A stretch of DNA of 64,000 nucleotides from Mesorhabditis belari. Lineage: Eukaryota > Nematoda > Chromadorea > Rhabditida > Rhabditidae. Below are positions 20,850 through 32,844 of the stretch, piece after piece. The position numbers and the translations under genes were made by a program. The notes beneath the pieces were generated by a model, which did not search any database, was not told the origin of the DNA, and saw only the letters and a list, made by a program, of their open reading frames with translations. The stretch lies in contig CAUEEP010000927.1 of the NCBI GenBank assembly GCA_958450365.1, forward strand, positions 62,001 to 126,000, read 5' to 3'. Within the stretch, counting starts at the first letter, position 1, and the number at the start of each line of letters is the position of its first letter.

Positions 20850-22168
20850 TTAGCGGTATGGATCTAAAAATAAAAAAGAGTGGGTATTTGTTGGTTATAT
20901 CTCCCATTGCATCAGTCGGTTATGTTCTCCCAAATTTACATTTTTTTGAAATTAGGATTGGAAAACTGCAATTAATTTAGTGATAGCTTCCAAAATCTGT
21001 ATTTAAAATAGCAAATCAAGCAATTTGAGGACATAACCGACAAGTACCAAAAAGTGTTTAGGTTTGAGAATAATGTGCTAATTAAAACTCATCAACTTGT
21101 AAACAGTTTTGAGAAATTACCGTAATGTTGGTTGATTGGATGAGCTTGAGGGACAACTGGTGGCTGATAGGCTGAAGTTCCATATCCAATGTATCCCCCG
21201 TGTCCAAAGTCATGTCCCTGGTGGTTCCATGCTGAAATTTCTTTTGCTGAAACGATCTTCACTCAAAATCAGACTGGCAGCTTCTCCTCATTTAGCCCTT
21301 ACTTACAATTAGCCTAAAACTCATTTTTATATTTAACGGTTTTTGTTTGTAAAAATGCTTGAAAACATTGTTTTTAATAAACTAACCGTTGTGGAAATGG
21401 AATCCTTGAAAATGAATGTGTTTAATGTGGACATCGCCATGGCATCCAATAGCTTGAACTGAGGCATAGGGGAAACGATGGTTGAATGTGGCAATATGAT
21501 GTCCATCCACCTCGACCTAAAGAAAATTGTAGAAATTTGGATATTATCTACTTTTTTCACAAGTATAACCAACTTACATCATAATGCGAGTCGTGGACTT
21601 TGATGCGGATGGTAAAATGATGATCATGCTTGGGGATCGGGTTGTGCACTCGTTGCTGAAATGTAAGATAGGAAATTAAGTCTTTAAGTAAGTCTGTTAG
21701 ATTGCTCACCTCACAGCCCCATTGTCCATGAGCGGCAGCGTTTAAAACGAGGTCATGTTCATGATGGAAACGGAATGAGAGATGAAGCGGAATGTGTGGA
21801 CCGGCAAGGAGCTCAACGACAAAGGTACTGAAAATGAATTGAATGACTTGGATTAGAAGAAGATTTATTGAAAGTTTAATATAGATCATTAATTATAAAA
21901 CCTATAAAAACAAAGAACATAAAACAAACTCATGATGATGGTGTTTTCCGTGAACCTCGATCACTGATCCGGGAATTGGAGGCTCGTTGAGTGGGAGGGC
22001 AAAAGGGACATGCTAAATAAGAGAAAATAGCTTTTTTATATCTAAAGTTAGTTATGCTTTCAGTATTTAATAACACTTATACGCAGTTATGAATTAGTAG
22101 CTACTTTTAATGTGTGAAGTTACCCAGGAGTAATTCAATTAACTTACGGGATCATGAATCGAATGCAT
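20850..22168 (-). CDS. Galectin, single carbohydrate-recognition domain
   Basis: Minus-strand exons 22168-22148, 22012-21930, 21827-21710, 21655-21578, 21516-21387, 21246-21121 and 20863-20850 close in frame to 189 residues. The galectin fold is marked by IPGSVIEVHGK, the GQWGCEQR block (conserved Trp), FTIRIKVHDSHYDVEVDGHH, FNHRFPYASVQAIGCHGDVH and a final IHFQGFHFHN. The usual sugar-contact block H-F-N-P-R is replaced by SFRFH, so classical beta-galactoside binding is doubtful. His is strikingly abundant. The C-terminal extension (GHGGYIGYGTSAYQPPVVP) is Gly/Tyr/Pro-rich; the last exon is 14 nt (DPYR). There is no signal peptide, as usual for galectins, which leave the cell by unconventional secretion. 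It converges with the EGF-TM gene, about 245 bp between stop codons. Confidence 0.87.
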
Positions 22169-23587
22169 CGTCAAGTCAAGTTTGGAGTCCAATAGCCGAA
22201 TAAGGGAAACGTCTCCTTAAAATACATAAAATTTTAAAGTGGGCGTACACATTTCACTATCAAAAAATCCTCAAAAAGAGAGAAAAATCTTCAAAAGATA
22301 AGGAATACCGAGAATTTGGCTTTTGGTTTTTTCTGAATTTTTCGTTGAGTCAGTGCAAAGCCCTAAAAATCAGCATTGATAAAACGTTTCTCAAAGGCAA
22401 ACATCGACGACAAGAAATATTTGAAAAGGAAAAAAATAAAATGGATCGGATGGATGACAAATCAGAAAGATTAGGGGAAGGTTAGACATTGACTTCTGAA
22501 TCATCGATTTGAGAAAATTGAATTGGTTGATTTGACTTTGAACTAAACGTTGACAATGAATCACATATTTGCACAGTTGCTTTTGTTGACTTTAAATTTA
22601 CATGCGAATGGTGAAAGAAAAGTTTTTGGTTATTGCTCAAGGGTTCTCATAGCTATGGTTGCTTATTTTGGTATTATTTCAATCAGAATTTGGACTTTTT
22701 AATCTACTATTAACTATAATACTTTTAAAAGATGTGAGATAAAGCTAACTCCCTTGAATGAATGAATAAATGAATCAATGAAAAGCCCTAAAAGTACTTC
22801 GTATCTTGAATGGGATGACCAAAACTTGCTGTGTTACTCCGAATACTTCAGACATTGACACCTACCGTATTCTCTCTAATAGTAGTGCGCACTACTATTT
22901 TTTCAACCGCCTCTCGAACTGCAATACTATTAGATAGTGCACTACTATCAAAGAGTTTTATCATTTACCAAAGTAAGACAGATCTTTGTTCCAAAAATTT
23001 TTGCAATTCTTTCACGTACTCCTTTGGCTCCTTTTGACATACAGTTGTGGGCCGGCGAGTTGACAATTTGTGTCTTGACAAACAACAAAAAGATGTTTTT
23101 GCACTTTGCACAACAATTTTAGATTCTTGCTAACTTTTTCATGTGAAGAATAGTTAATGAATGAGTAAAAAAATCCTCACGTTTGCTTGCTTGAATAGCT
23201 TTAGAATGTTACATAAACATAAAGTCAAAAAGGTTTAGATGAAAAAGAAGCACCAGAAATTCAAATTTTCGAGGGTGCACTACTATTTTTTTAACCCCCT
23301 CTTGAACCGCAATACTATTAGAGAGTGCACTACTATTAAAGAGTGCACTACTATTAGAGAGAATACGGTATGCACTTTTTATGAGTTTGCCTTCTTTTCT
23401 ACGTGAGAGTTGTTTCTTTAAATTATCAATTTGAACTTTTATTTATCCCGCATCAAAGGCAAGGAGGTATAAAAACCTCTGATAAAACAATAACCGGTTT
23501 GATCAAGAACATGATTAAAGTCGATAAAAAGATTGTTGTGAAGTGCTGATAATCAATTTGAGTTGCAATGAGGAGCACGTGATTATC
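22169..23587. other. Intergenic, galectin to MADF gene
   Basis: Contains the 508-bp MITE at 22863-23370. The remainder is AT-rich without recognisable exons. Confidence 0.5.
22863..23370. mobile_element. MITE with CCGTATTCTCTCTAATAG ends
   Basis: Terminal inverted repeats of about 26 bp (CCGTATTCTCTCTAATAGTA at the left and its complement at the right) with TA at both borders. Inside, a segment with GCACTACTATT and CGAACTGCAATACTATTAGA occurs twice as a direct repeat near the two ends. The CCGTATT end recalls the pogo-like element at 16.6 kb. No coding capacity. Confidence 0.85.
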
Positions 23588-25115
23588 TCAACAATTTGAT
23601 CCTCCGCCATTTTCTGAGCCGAATTCAATATCAAAAAGCACAGTCCATAGACGAATCTAAAAAGAGACATATTCAATGACAATTTTTTTCTAAACTTGTA
23701 AAATGTGTTATTGTACCTTTGCTTTTTCTTTCAGCTTTGGCGGCAACTTCGAGATTTTCATAGCAATCATATGCCCAAAGATTTCAGCCTGAAAAAGTTG
23801 CAATTTTATTTTATACAACGCTATATCTTTTTATAAGAGCCGCCTATTCTTATTATTAGTTTGCACTTTACTTTGTGATTTCATATTAAACTGACCTCTT
23901 CATCTTGTAATCTATTCCAAACAGGTGGAGCTAATTGGGGAATGCCACAATCTCGTTGAATTTGGTCAACACGAGGATTTAACATTGGATGAGATGACGA
24001 AGCCGTTGAACCAAGAGAAATCGGGGTGGATTGACCACCGAGAAGCCCCAATGGAGATGAGGCTGTGTTGATTGAAAGTGGAGAAGGCACTGAGGGTTCC
24101 ACTCTGAAATTGAAGGGGTGTTATGGCTATATCTTACATTTGTAATATCTTCTACCATAGCTATTCCTCACCTTGCCAACTCCTCTTTGTCATCAGCTGG
24201 CCTTTGCCTTTTTCTTGATGAAGCCTCAACTCTGACTTCTTCTGATGCTTTAGCTGTGGCCAATAGGGTTTCTGAAAACTTTGCCATCGAATACCTCAGA
24301 TTTAGCATCTACTCTTTATCATCATTTGTATTTTGATTACCTAAAGTAATTGTAGGTTGAGGTGATCCTTCCTCATCTGATTGTTGGCAATCCACCGGGT
24401 CATGGGGACTAAAATTTGAATGTTTGAGTTTAGAAAATAAAATTATTTTTGTAAGTTCTATTATACTTAAAGAAAAGAAATTAATGAAACGAACTATCTC
24501 GCTCGCAAATATGGTGAGATGAAATGTAATTGAGGGAAGAAGCTCCAACTCGTGTGTTTTCCGGCTTTCCATCTTTTTTCTTCTTTTTTGTATCGATCTC
24601 TCATTGTCTTCCATCGAGTTTTCACAAATTCTGCTAAAATTAAAACTGTTAATGTTATAAATGGTTTCTTCTTTCCTCAAGCTCTCAATGTTTTACAACC
24701 TACATGAAGTGTTAAACTTTTGAGCAATCTCGATCCACATTGCAGCTCTCATTTGATTGTTATTATATGTATCATCATTCATATTGTATAAACATGGCCG
24801 TCTCTTCACTTCTTGTATCAATTGATAGTTAAAGTCCAAACATTCTGGATCTGTCTAAAAAATGCTGATTTTTAAAAAGATTATAAATGCATTTGATCAA
24901 GCAAAAGTATTTCAATGTTACCTTTATTTCAGGAACTGCCTTGACAACGCTTGCAAGAAAAGCGGCATTCAGCTGAAAGTAGACATAAGTTAAAATGTAA
25001 GAATTTCAATATGATATATGTATTTCCAATTAAAACCAACCTGATTAAGCGTCTCATTGTCAACTTCTGTTGCTTCAGCTGTTGCCCCACCTTCTTCCAA
25101 TTTCAATGACATCAT
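23588..25115 (-). CDS. MADF (and BESS-like) domain protein
   Basis: Minus-strand exons 25115-25041, 24972-24922, 24854-24704, 24633-24495, 24408-24341, 24271-24172, 24103-23896, 23788-23717 and 23656-23588 close in frame to 310 residues. The MADF domain spans about residues 45-138: DFNYQLIQEVKRRPCLYN, MRAAMWIEIAQKFN, TRWKTMRDRYKKEEKRWKAG and SWSFFPQLHFISPYL. A Ser/Pro-rich linker follows. The C-terminal IFGHMIAMKISKLPPKLKEK with ALWxx-like KIRLWTVLFDIEF resembles a BESS motif. MADF-BESS proteins are DNA- and protein-binding transcriptional regulators (Adf-1 type). Two adjacent ATGs can start it; an acceptor-like site lies 2 bases upstream. The junction 24704/24633 needs the donor ATGTAGGT, not the overlapping GTTG, to keep the MADF frame. 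Confidence 0.85.
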
Positions 25116-26799
25116 GTCTAAAATAAGTACTTCTTTATTGTCAAAAGCAACTGCTAAGCAAAATAGAGAAAAGTAAATATTTCAGGTTAATTGAAGCAAA
25201 AAATAAAGGAAATGGAAAATTGCTCATAAAACTGAAAAGGCAAAAGGAAAAATACTGGCTTTTGGAAAAAAGGAGGCGGGTTGCGTGTGCGCAAGCGGCC
25301 TCGGTGGGCGGTTGGAGATTGATGGGAGAGAGTGAAAAGAAAATCAAGAGAAAATATAGAAAAACAAAGAAAAGAAGAAAAGGATAGATGGATGAGTTTT
25401 AAAAGGCTTCTATTTTCTCTTCATTCTTTTGGTTTCCCGATTGACGATCACGATGCGGAGTCGGCGTATCCAATGAGGCGGAGAACTCTGTGAGTCGGAG
25501 ATTAAAAAGAAAGAAAGGATGAAGAGATGGGAAATGGACAAGAGAGAGAATGAGAGGAGAAGGGTGGAATGACTCCTCGTCCTCTCGTCCTCATCCACAC
25601 CGGATGCGTAGTCTTGGAAGCGGGAAGAGGGAAAAAGAATGAATAAGTGAAAGAGCTCCGAAGTCTAACCAATATTTCAGCTTTCAAAAATTGATAGAGA
25701 TGGGAATATGAAAACAGTATGTAAAAAGCCTAGTGTTTTTTTACTTTTAACAAAAAAGATTCATAAACTATTAGAAAGCGTGTAAAAGTGCTTAAATGAA
25801 TACAACCCTCCAACGAGTGACAACTAGTTACACCATTTAAAGTGCCGTAAAGCCGCAAACCAAAAAATTTATTTGAGTATTGCTACCCAAAAATAAAAAT
25901 TAAAGGCTAAAACAAATTAGAAGCACAAATTTTCAATCAAAATCTATTCGAGGTGAAAGGGTTGGGTTTGGACATGTAGAGGGAAAAGAGGATGGAAAGG
26001 AGAGGAAAGGGGTGGCGTGTTCTGCGTGAGGTTTCCGACCGGGGTCACATAGGAGAGACGGAAGAATTAAAAGCAAAGAAAAGAAATGAAAAAGATATAG
26101 AGAAAGCGGGAGAGGAGAGGAGCGCGGAAACGCAAACACACAAACACAGAACAGACACCGGACGCCATTCGGAGCCACACAAAACGTGAAGAGAGATTGG
26201 GGAAATGGTGGAGACGGTGGAAGTAGGAAAAGAGTAATAGTGGTGATGGGATGGATGGGGAAAAGAATGAAAAAAAAGAATGGGGAGAGCGGAGGTCGCA
26301 CGCGGCTGCCCCATGATTCCCTTTTGGATGAGCCCTTTCCATCTCTCACTCTTCCATTTCTCTTTGCTCACTATTTCCCCAATACAAACCCGACTTTTAC
26401 TGAGGTACGGAGAGTTGAGAGTCAAACACACTCACATCTACAGCCATCTCACCAACGAAGTTTTGTTGGAAAAATTTCACATGGCTTTCAGTAAATGCTA
26501 GACAGTAGAGAGTCATCTTGTTAGAGGAAAACTTTTTTAAGGAACACCGTAGCTTATAGGAGTATAGTTTTAAGAAGAGTTTTATTTTTATTTTTTTCTT
26601 CTCTTTCTAGGCGCTGTGTTCATTGTTAGATATTTATTAAATTGACGTAAAATTTATTCATACCGACAAAGTTTAAGAGCAAAAAGATTAGAATTATACA
26701 CAAAGAGACAAACAAACCTGTACACATCAATAGAAACAAAACCTTCAGAACACAATCTTAACTAGGTATTAACTAGCGGTCAAAATTTCAATTAACATA
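25116..26799. other. Intergenic between the two MADF genes
   Basis: Strand-biased purine/pyrimidine tracts (25150-26350) give many overlapping ORFs of biased composition. No domains, repeats or exons were recognised. Confidence 0.5.
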
Positions 26800-27311
26800 T
26801 TAAGAAAACAAAAATTTCATATCTTCTTGAAAAAAATTAGCATATAGCATTGCAAGGTGATCGATTGCTGAATTCCATCGGGGATCCCAACATTCAGGAC
26901 GCTCGTATCTGAAAAAATGATTGATTATCGATTTAGCTTTGCTAGATGTGCAGCTGGAAGCCTTTTTTTGGTCCAACTTACCTGAATGCTGTATCAGGAA
27001 ATCGCTCATAAATTTTTCGATGTACAAGAAGGAGAAGGTTCCATTGATCTTTTGCTTCACGGACTAGAATATAAAAATCGAATTTTGATTTTTTGATTAG
27101 GAACCTGAAATTGAAAAGTGATTGGATACAAATCTCCACGCCTCAGCTTTTGCAAGATTCACTTCTTTTGAGTTATGATTGTCGATTTTCGATTCACTAA
27201 ATGTTTATTTAAATCTGAAAATAAAATAGATGCGTACGGTATCCAGAGAACGGGCAATTGGCGCATGAAGGTGATGAATTCATCGGTTCGCTTTGGATTC
27301 AAACCATTCAT
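26800..27311 (-). CDS. Small MADF-domain protein
   Basis: Minus-strand exons 27311-27238, 27196-27105, 27063-26982 and 26908-26800 close in frame to 118 residues, nearly all one MADF domain: TDEFITFMRQLPVLWIP, KAEAWRFVSNHFSISVREAK, DQWNLLLLVHRKIYERFP and WDPRWNSAIDHLAMLYANFF. The aromatic residues and the basic middle helix fit MADF; there is no BESS tail. It is on the same strand as the larger MADF gene 1.7 kb further on. The frame is open upstream of the ATG back to an acceptor (reading RAQ before M), so an upstream exon is possible. Probably a DNA-binding regulator. Confidence 0.75.
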
Positions 27312-29318
27312 TTGTGCACGTCTGTAATAAGAACAAACAAATTAATAATATTTCAGCAGAAACTTAAGATTAACTAATAATAGATTTCTAAGGACCTTCT
27401 GGCCAGGAGCTTCAGGATTTTACTGCTTTTGAAAGAGATGAGCTTTAGCTCGTGTGTGTCTTTGATTGGATGAAACGGAGGAAATTGAGCTCATTTAATG
27501 AAGTTTTAGCTTATCTATTATACTTTGCGTAGATATGTAGAGTAATTCTAAAACAAAATGCAGAGCCTTTAAGCTTACTATTAGGCAGCTAATGCCATAT
27601 GGAGGATCATGTCCGAGAAGGATAAGAAAAAAGTAAAAGAGAATAAGATACTTGACTGAGATTAGAATAGCCTAAACGGGCTCAAAATAAAGAAAAAAAG
27701 AGGCAAGATGCTTGGAGAGAAAACGAAGAAGGAGACAAAGAAGCGTTATGAAAGCGATAGGTAAATGATGTTTTTGAAGAAAACGGTTTAAGTTATAACA
27801 TTAAGTTATAAGGCTTTACTAGATTTTTATATAACCCAATATACTGTTTTTGAAGCCTATAACCTATGCAAATAAGATAAGATAGGAAATTTAAAAATAT
27901 AGAATGAAGAATGGTTAAAGAAAATGGAGAATGAGAGAACAGCGAATCTTCATGAATACTAAATTAACATGGACAGCCCATTATTTCTGATAGACTAGCT
28001 AGAATTTGAGCCCCATGGAAAAAGTTGAATAACTGTTGGGAGAGTTTTATTGTAATCATCCGTGAAACTTATTACATTAAAGGAAAAACAAAACACTAAA
28101 AAACTTATTGATAGCAATAACAATAAGAGAGTTAAGAACAAATTTCAAGTCAACATGCGACTCATTTTTTTCTTTTTTGAGTCTTTCATCCTTTACTTCT
28201 TCTCGGGTGAACAATAGAGCTATTATTTTCGAGTTTGCCAAGGGAAAACAGCTACATGAGGAGGTTAGCCTGTAGATTCCAAAGAAATGATATGACCTGA
28301 CAATGAATTTTATAAAATAGCATATAACATGCAGCTTCGCTGGTCACCCGCTACGCGGATGCGTTTCTCATATACTAATTTCTAGCTAAATTCAAATTTT
28401 GTCACTGTGGCGCAGTCGGGAGCGTGCTTGTCTACGGCCCACACAACTCGGGTTCGACCCCCGAAGTGCCACGCAATTTTGACTTTTAAAATTTTTTTAT
28501 TTTAAGTGGCACAACTATATTAAATTTTAAGTCTTTAAAAAAATTTTAGTTTTTTGGCTCAAAGACGGTTGAAAAAAAGCCCGTACAGATGGACAGACAG
28601 ACACTGCTCTTTTATAAATTGCACTTATAGTTAGGTGAGTAAATTAAAATTGAAAATCTTCTAAAAACTTGGTTTTTGTTTCGCCAAGTCTTTAAGTGAG
28701 TTTTCAATTGTTCTTTCCCAGAAAAAAAAACTAGGTAATCGGTGTGACAAGGCAAAGACTACGTGAGAGGTTCGGGAAATTCTCACGGAATTTCCCATGA
28801 AAAAAGTAGAGTCCATCAGGGTCCTTTTTGGGGCTCTCTCCTTTTCTTTCTACTCCTTTCCCCCTTCAATCCATCCATCCATCGGGGGTCGTTTTGCCCC
28901 GTTGTTTGCCATTCATGTGTGTCTGGATGTGTGCATCGGCTCGTGTTTCCCGCGTCCACTCACTTTCGTCTTTCCTGCTAACTATTTTTTATGTGTTTCG
29001 GAATTTTGAAATGATCGCTGGCCAGATTGGAGTAAGCTTTTGACTTTTAAGCGATACTATTGAGCTTAACATATTTTTGTGTTTGTGAGGAATTAATTTT
29101 GCATAAAATTTATACCTTATTACCACAAATACCATTCAATCGGATATGCATCAAAGAAAAGGAGCAAATGAAATGAAAAAGAATGAGCTGAGAATGAGAA
29201 CGAGAATGGTAATCGTGGAATCATACGATGTGAGATCGAGTAATGGAAAAATTTGCGAAATGGTGAATAAATTTATTTTGAAGGATGACTAGCTTACGAA
29301 TCACGCGAATCATAAATA
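27312..29318. other. Intergenic region with a SINE
   Basis: Contains the best-preserved SINE of the window at 28402-28621. Otherwise AT-rich. The pyrimidine-rich stretch around 28830-28980 is open in all three plus frames but shows no domain. Confidence 0.5.
28402..28621 (+). mobile_element. tRNA-derived SINE with intact A and B boxes
   Basis: The head carries TGGCGCAGTCGG (28408-28419), fitting the pol III A box, and GGTTCGACCCC (28451-28461), a perfect B box. The T-arm TCGGG-TTCGACC-CCCGA pairs fully, and a D-arm GCGC/GCGT pairs. The acceptor stem is only partly paired, so this is a tRNA-like head and not a tRNA gene. The body has CAAAGACGGTTGAAAAAAAG and ACAGATGGACAGACAGACAC, ending CTGCTCTTTTATA. 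The same body and tail recur at 12.7, 44.6, 51.25 and (reversed) 11.55 kb. Confidence 0.85.
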
Positions 29319-30615
29319 TTAGATAGTTTCAAGATTTATTGAATTGTTAAGAGCTGGATTGAGATCGATTTCCTCAATTCGATCCGTGTTGAAAACATTT
29401 ACCTAAACAACTTTCATTTCTGAGAGAATGAAGCTAGGCTTACTATTAGTTCAAAATGAATTGTTGAAAGACTTTCTATCTGAACTCACTTTTGAATCGT
29501 TTCTATGAAATGATCCTTTTTCTGACTGATTGTGATTCTTTTCATTCAATGATTTATCGTCTATTTGTCCGGCTTTTGATTCACTTCTTTGCAGATTTTC
29601 TACAGATAATTCGAGAGCAATTTCTTCAACTCGTTTCTAAAAATAGAAAATGAAGCAAAAATAAAATTTGACGAACATTTTTCCCCGATTGAATCGATGG
29701 CTGAATTTCCTCTTCTTTTATTTCATTAAGGACATTGGCTCGTGAGAATTGATCCCGGACACGAGCTTCAAACTGAAAAATTCTGGTTTTTAAAAGGCGT
29801 TAGAATGGATAATATTCTTTGCCAAATTAGCGTGATTTGATTGATAATTTAACAAATTATATTTCGATAGTTTCACCTCTTCAATCGTTTCAGACGCATT
29901 GATTTTAGTCTCCAAACGTGGATGATCTCTTTCGCCATCTTCTATCACCTAGAACCAAGATTTCCGATATATTCACTAGGGCTTTAACTCTTTTTTTTTG
30001 AACTGATTTTAAACAAACTTTTCCATCTTTTCCGGTGTCTCCTTTCTTCATAATACTCGTTTTATCGGCAACTTTTTTCTGCTTTGAATAGGGTGTTCCT
30101 CCTCCACGTTGTTGTTTACTGAAAGTTTTTCAGCTTTTGGAGAACTGCTTTGCAATACTTTACAATGAATGTTAGTTTAATTAGTGGACAAAATGGCTGC
30201 TATGAAGTCTATCAGCACTTAATCACAAAGCGATTCTTTTCTTTTTCTTTCTTTAAACTTACTCATTGAATCTATCTCTTTCCAATTGTCGATCTTGTCT
30301 TTCTTCTTCATTTCTTTTTGAATGTCTTCTACAACCACACAACCAGACGATCACATTGGCGATTGCAAGAAAAATACAAACACCGACAATTGCGAGAATT
30401 GACACCGTCTGGAATTCGTTTTTCAATTGCGTTTTTGAGCCATAATAACTATTAACACGAGATAAACATAAAGTTCTACATAGTTTTAACATAACAACAT
30501 ACTTCTTGCCCAAATTCGATAACTCCCCCCGACTCGGTGCCATTTCGAGGGCCGTTGGTGACTGTCGTCTCGACCAGCGGCTTTTGAGTGAATGACGACG
30601 AGGATGGGTCCAGTT
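29319..30615 (-). CDS. Single-pass membrane protein of unknown family (5' incomplete)
   Basis: Minus-strand exons 30615-30503, 30408-30263, 30118-30019, 29948-29877, 29772-29677, 29636-29490 and 29402-29319 run in one frame for about 251 residues to a stop. The visible part opens with a Ser/Thr-rich ectodomain containing an N-glycosylation sequon (RNGTESGG). Then comes a transmembrane helix (VSILAIVGVCIFLAIANVIV) with a short Cys-containing stop-transfer (WLCGCRRHSKR). A long charged cytoplasmic tail, rich in Glu, Lys and Arg, ends NNSINLETI. The first exon opens in phase 1 and has no start or signal peptide; the 147-codon ORF further upstream does not join it in phase. I do not recognise the family. 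Confidence 0.65.
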
Positions 30616-32643
30616 CTGAAAAGGATCTCGTGGATAATAAGAAAGAGTTGTTTTTAAATAGAAACACTTTTTGAATAAATCATGGTTGACGTATACTAGA
30701 ACCTTACAATAATTGAGTGATCATTACAATAATTAGTAACTATCATCAGCTCCAAAATATCAAATTTTCAGTTAAATATCCCCAAAAAGCACAGTAATTT
30801 GCAAACCTGTGAGTGGCCGCTCGTCTCAGGGGCGGCTGTGAGAATCCGTTTGCTGAGTGAGGGAATGGATGAGTGTGGATGGGCAATCTGAATGATTAGT
30901 TCTTGATGAGAACAAGAGATTGCCAAATATAGATAGAAACATAGAAGCGAAGATAAATTTATGGAAAAATAGGCTGTAGATGGAGCAGTATGGATGGGAT
31001 GAGATGAGGTGCAATCTGTGAGCTGATCCCCGATCAGCCGCCTTTTTTCTTCTTTGGACGTCAGCAAAAACCCTCTTCTGGTGGGCTGCTTTTCTTTTTT
31101 GGATGGATAAGGTGAAAACCAAGAAATTTCCACTAAAGTAGCACACATTTTTGTAGCCGAGAAGAGGCAAGGAAATGAGCGTGGAAATTGAATATGAAAA
31201 AAAAGGAAAAAATGGGAAGGGGTGATAAAAGCAAAGAATTATTTGGTACCTAGTCATCGTAATTAACACAATAGAAGATCATTCACTGGTTCTAGATCCA
31301 TGTTGCTGCACCTTACCACTAAATTAATAGATTAATTGTAAGCACGTTGTAGGGTACGAGATCCATAGGAAATAAAACAATCAGTGACAAATATACTACA
31401 GACACTTGTCAAGTTTCGATTTTGTAGGTATTATCTCCTTTCTCTTTTTCATCAAAATTACCGTTGTTTGTGCGGCGTTTACATTCAACTTCTCTCCAAA
31501 TTTCCCATAAATTCTCATCAAAGCACTCCATTTTCTCTAATTAAATTTCAAAAACCACATGGAAACCATGCCCGATTACCGTATCCAAATCTAGCTTATC
31601 ACCAATAATGAAAACCCAAATAAACCAAAAATAATTCCACCTTTATCCCAGAGGGTATTTATTTAATAAATGCAAATCTCGAGTTGGAATTAGTGTTGGA
31701 GTCAAGGAATATTTACGATATTTGTATAATATTTTTCGGTATGCGAAAAATTCTTTTGTATGGAAAAAAATCTGTGAGATACAGCTATGCTTTTTCAACC
31801 GGGTGACGTTTGTAGGGTCAGAATTAAAAAATGATTAACGTCAGACAATTTAGCATTAAGACTATTGGTGTTGCATGGAAAATGATAAGCTAATTATGAT
31901 TAGGAAACAATATGAAAGAAATGACTTTCATATGCTGATGCAGAAGTTTCTATTATGTCAATTTTATTTTTCACTTCTACGGGGAAACCCTTGCCCATTT
32001 TATTGTTTTAAGTGAAAAAAAAACTACTCAATCGCCATAGGAACTAGTCGATTTGGAAGCAGCAAATCATTATTGGACAAAAAATGGGAGCTATATTAGC
32101 ACAATGTCTGATTGCGAGTCGATCTTTGGTTGGAAAATGCAATTTTTATAATCGTTTAAAGAAGAGTCCAAGTGCATTGTAAATAGATCATTCTAATACA
32201 ATATTTTGTCTCTAAGTTCCTCTCTGCAGGTCGAAGCTTGTTTACCTCTTCAATTTATTGTAGAAAAGTTGATCAAAATTTCATGACAAGCTTTTGTCAT
32301 ATCTTTCTGTTTTTTATCGTCAACATTTCCATGAATAACTGTTGGCATGGAGATTTTTAAAAAGAAAAAATAAAAAGGAAAAATGGAGTCCGTCGCAAAC
32401 CCGTTGATGGGCATTCATTTTCTTCGTCTTTCCGTTCATAAAAAATTGATTTATTCAGCCAAAGACTAACAATTCAAAACTGTCAATGATGATACTTATT
32501 TATTCACCAAATGAACGTGTTTTCTTTTTTTGAAATTCAAAGCGTTTCCATAATTCACCAAATTGGTAGTGGATTTAAATCGTAAAAAAAGAGAAGCGAC
32601 AGAAAATTTGAGAAGTTATCGGTACCACCCTAAATGTTAAGAT

Positions 32644-32844
32644 TAGGCTGTCCAGAAAGTTTTTTCGTTTCTTTTCGTACTTCCGTTGAAAAATAACAAA
32701 TTCACCAATTAATAATAAATTTTAAACCCTTTTTAATGTTATTTTGCAGAAGAATAATTGACCTTTCTAATGAAACAAACAGTTGGTGCATTTGTTGGTT
32801 TTAAACGGAAAAGGAGCGAAAAGACTCTCTGGACAGGCTCATTA
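32644..32844. mobile_element. Mariner-like MITE
   Basis: About 200 bp, TA-flanked. The ends are GGCTGTCCAGAAAGTTTTTT and, reversed, AGCCTGTCCAGAGAGTCTTT. Interior motifs (TACTTCCGTTGAAAAATAAC, ATTCACCAATTAA) are shared with the elements at 53.5, 53.8 and 56.6 kb. Confidence 0.8.

Noticed and set aside
25933..26494. Overlapping ORFs of 91-138 codons on both strands
   Set aside because: Mutual shadows in a purine/pyrimidine-skewed stretch; no one frame shows a domain or plausible exon borders.
28402..28475. Possible functional tRNA gene
   Set aside because: Box A, box B and the T-arm are good, but the acceptor stem pairs poorly and the body continues into a repeated element, so it is a SINE head.
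30826..31269. 147-codon minus-strand ORF upstream of the membrane-protein gene
   Set aside because: Considered as its signal-peptide exon. A donor (CACAG then GTTTGC) exists, but none of the three phases joins the exon at 30615 in frame without stops.
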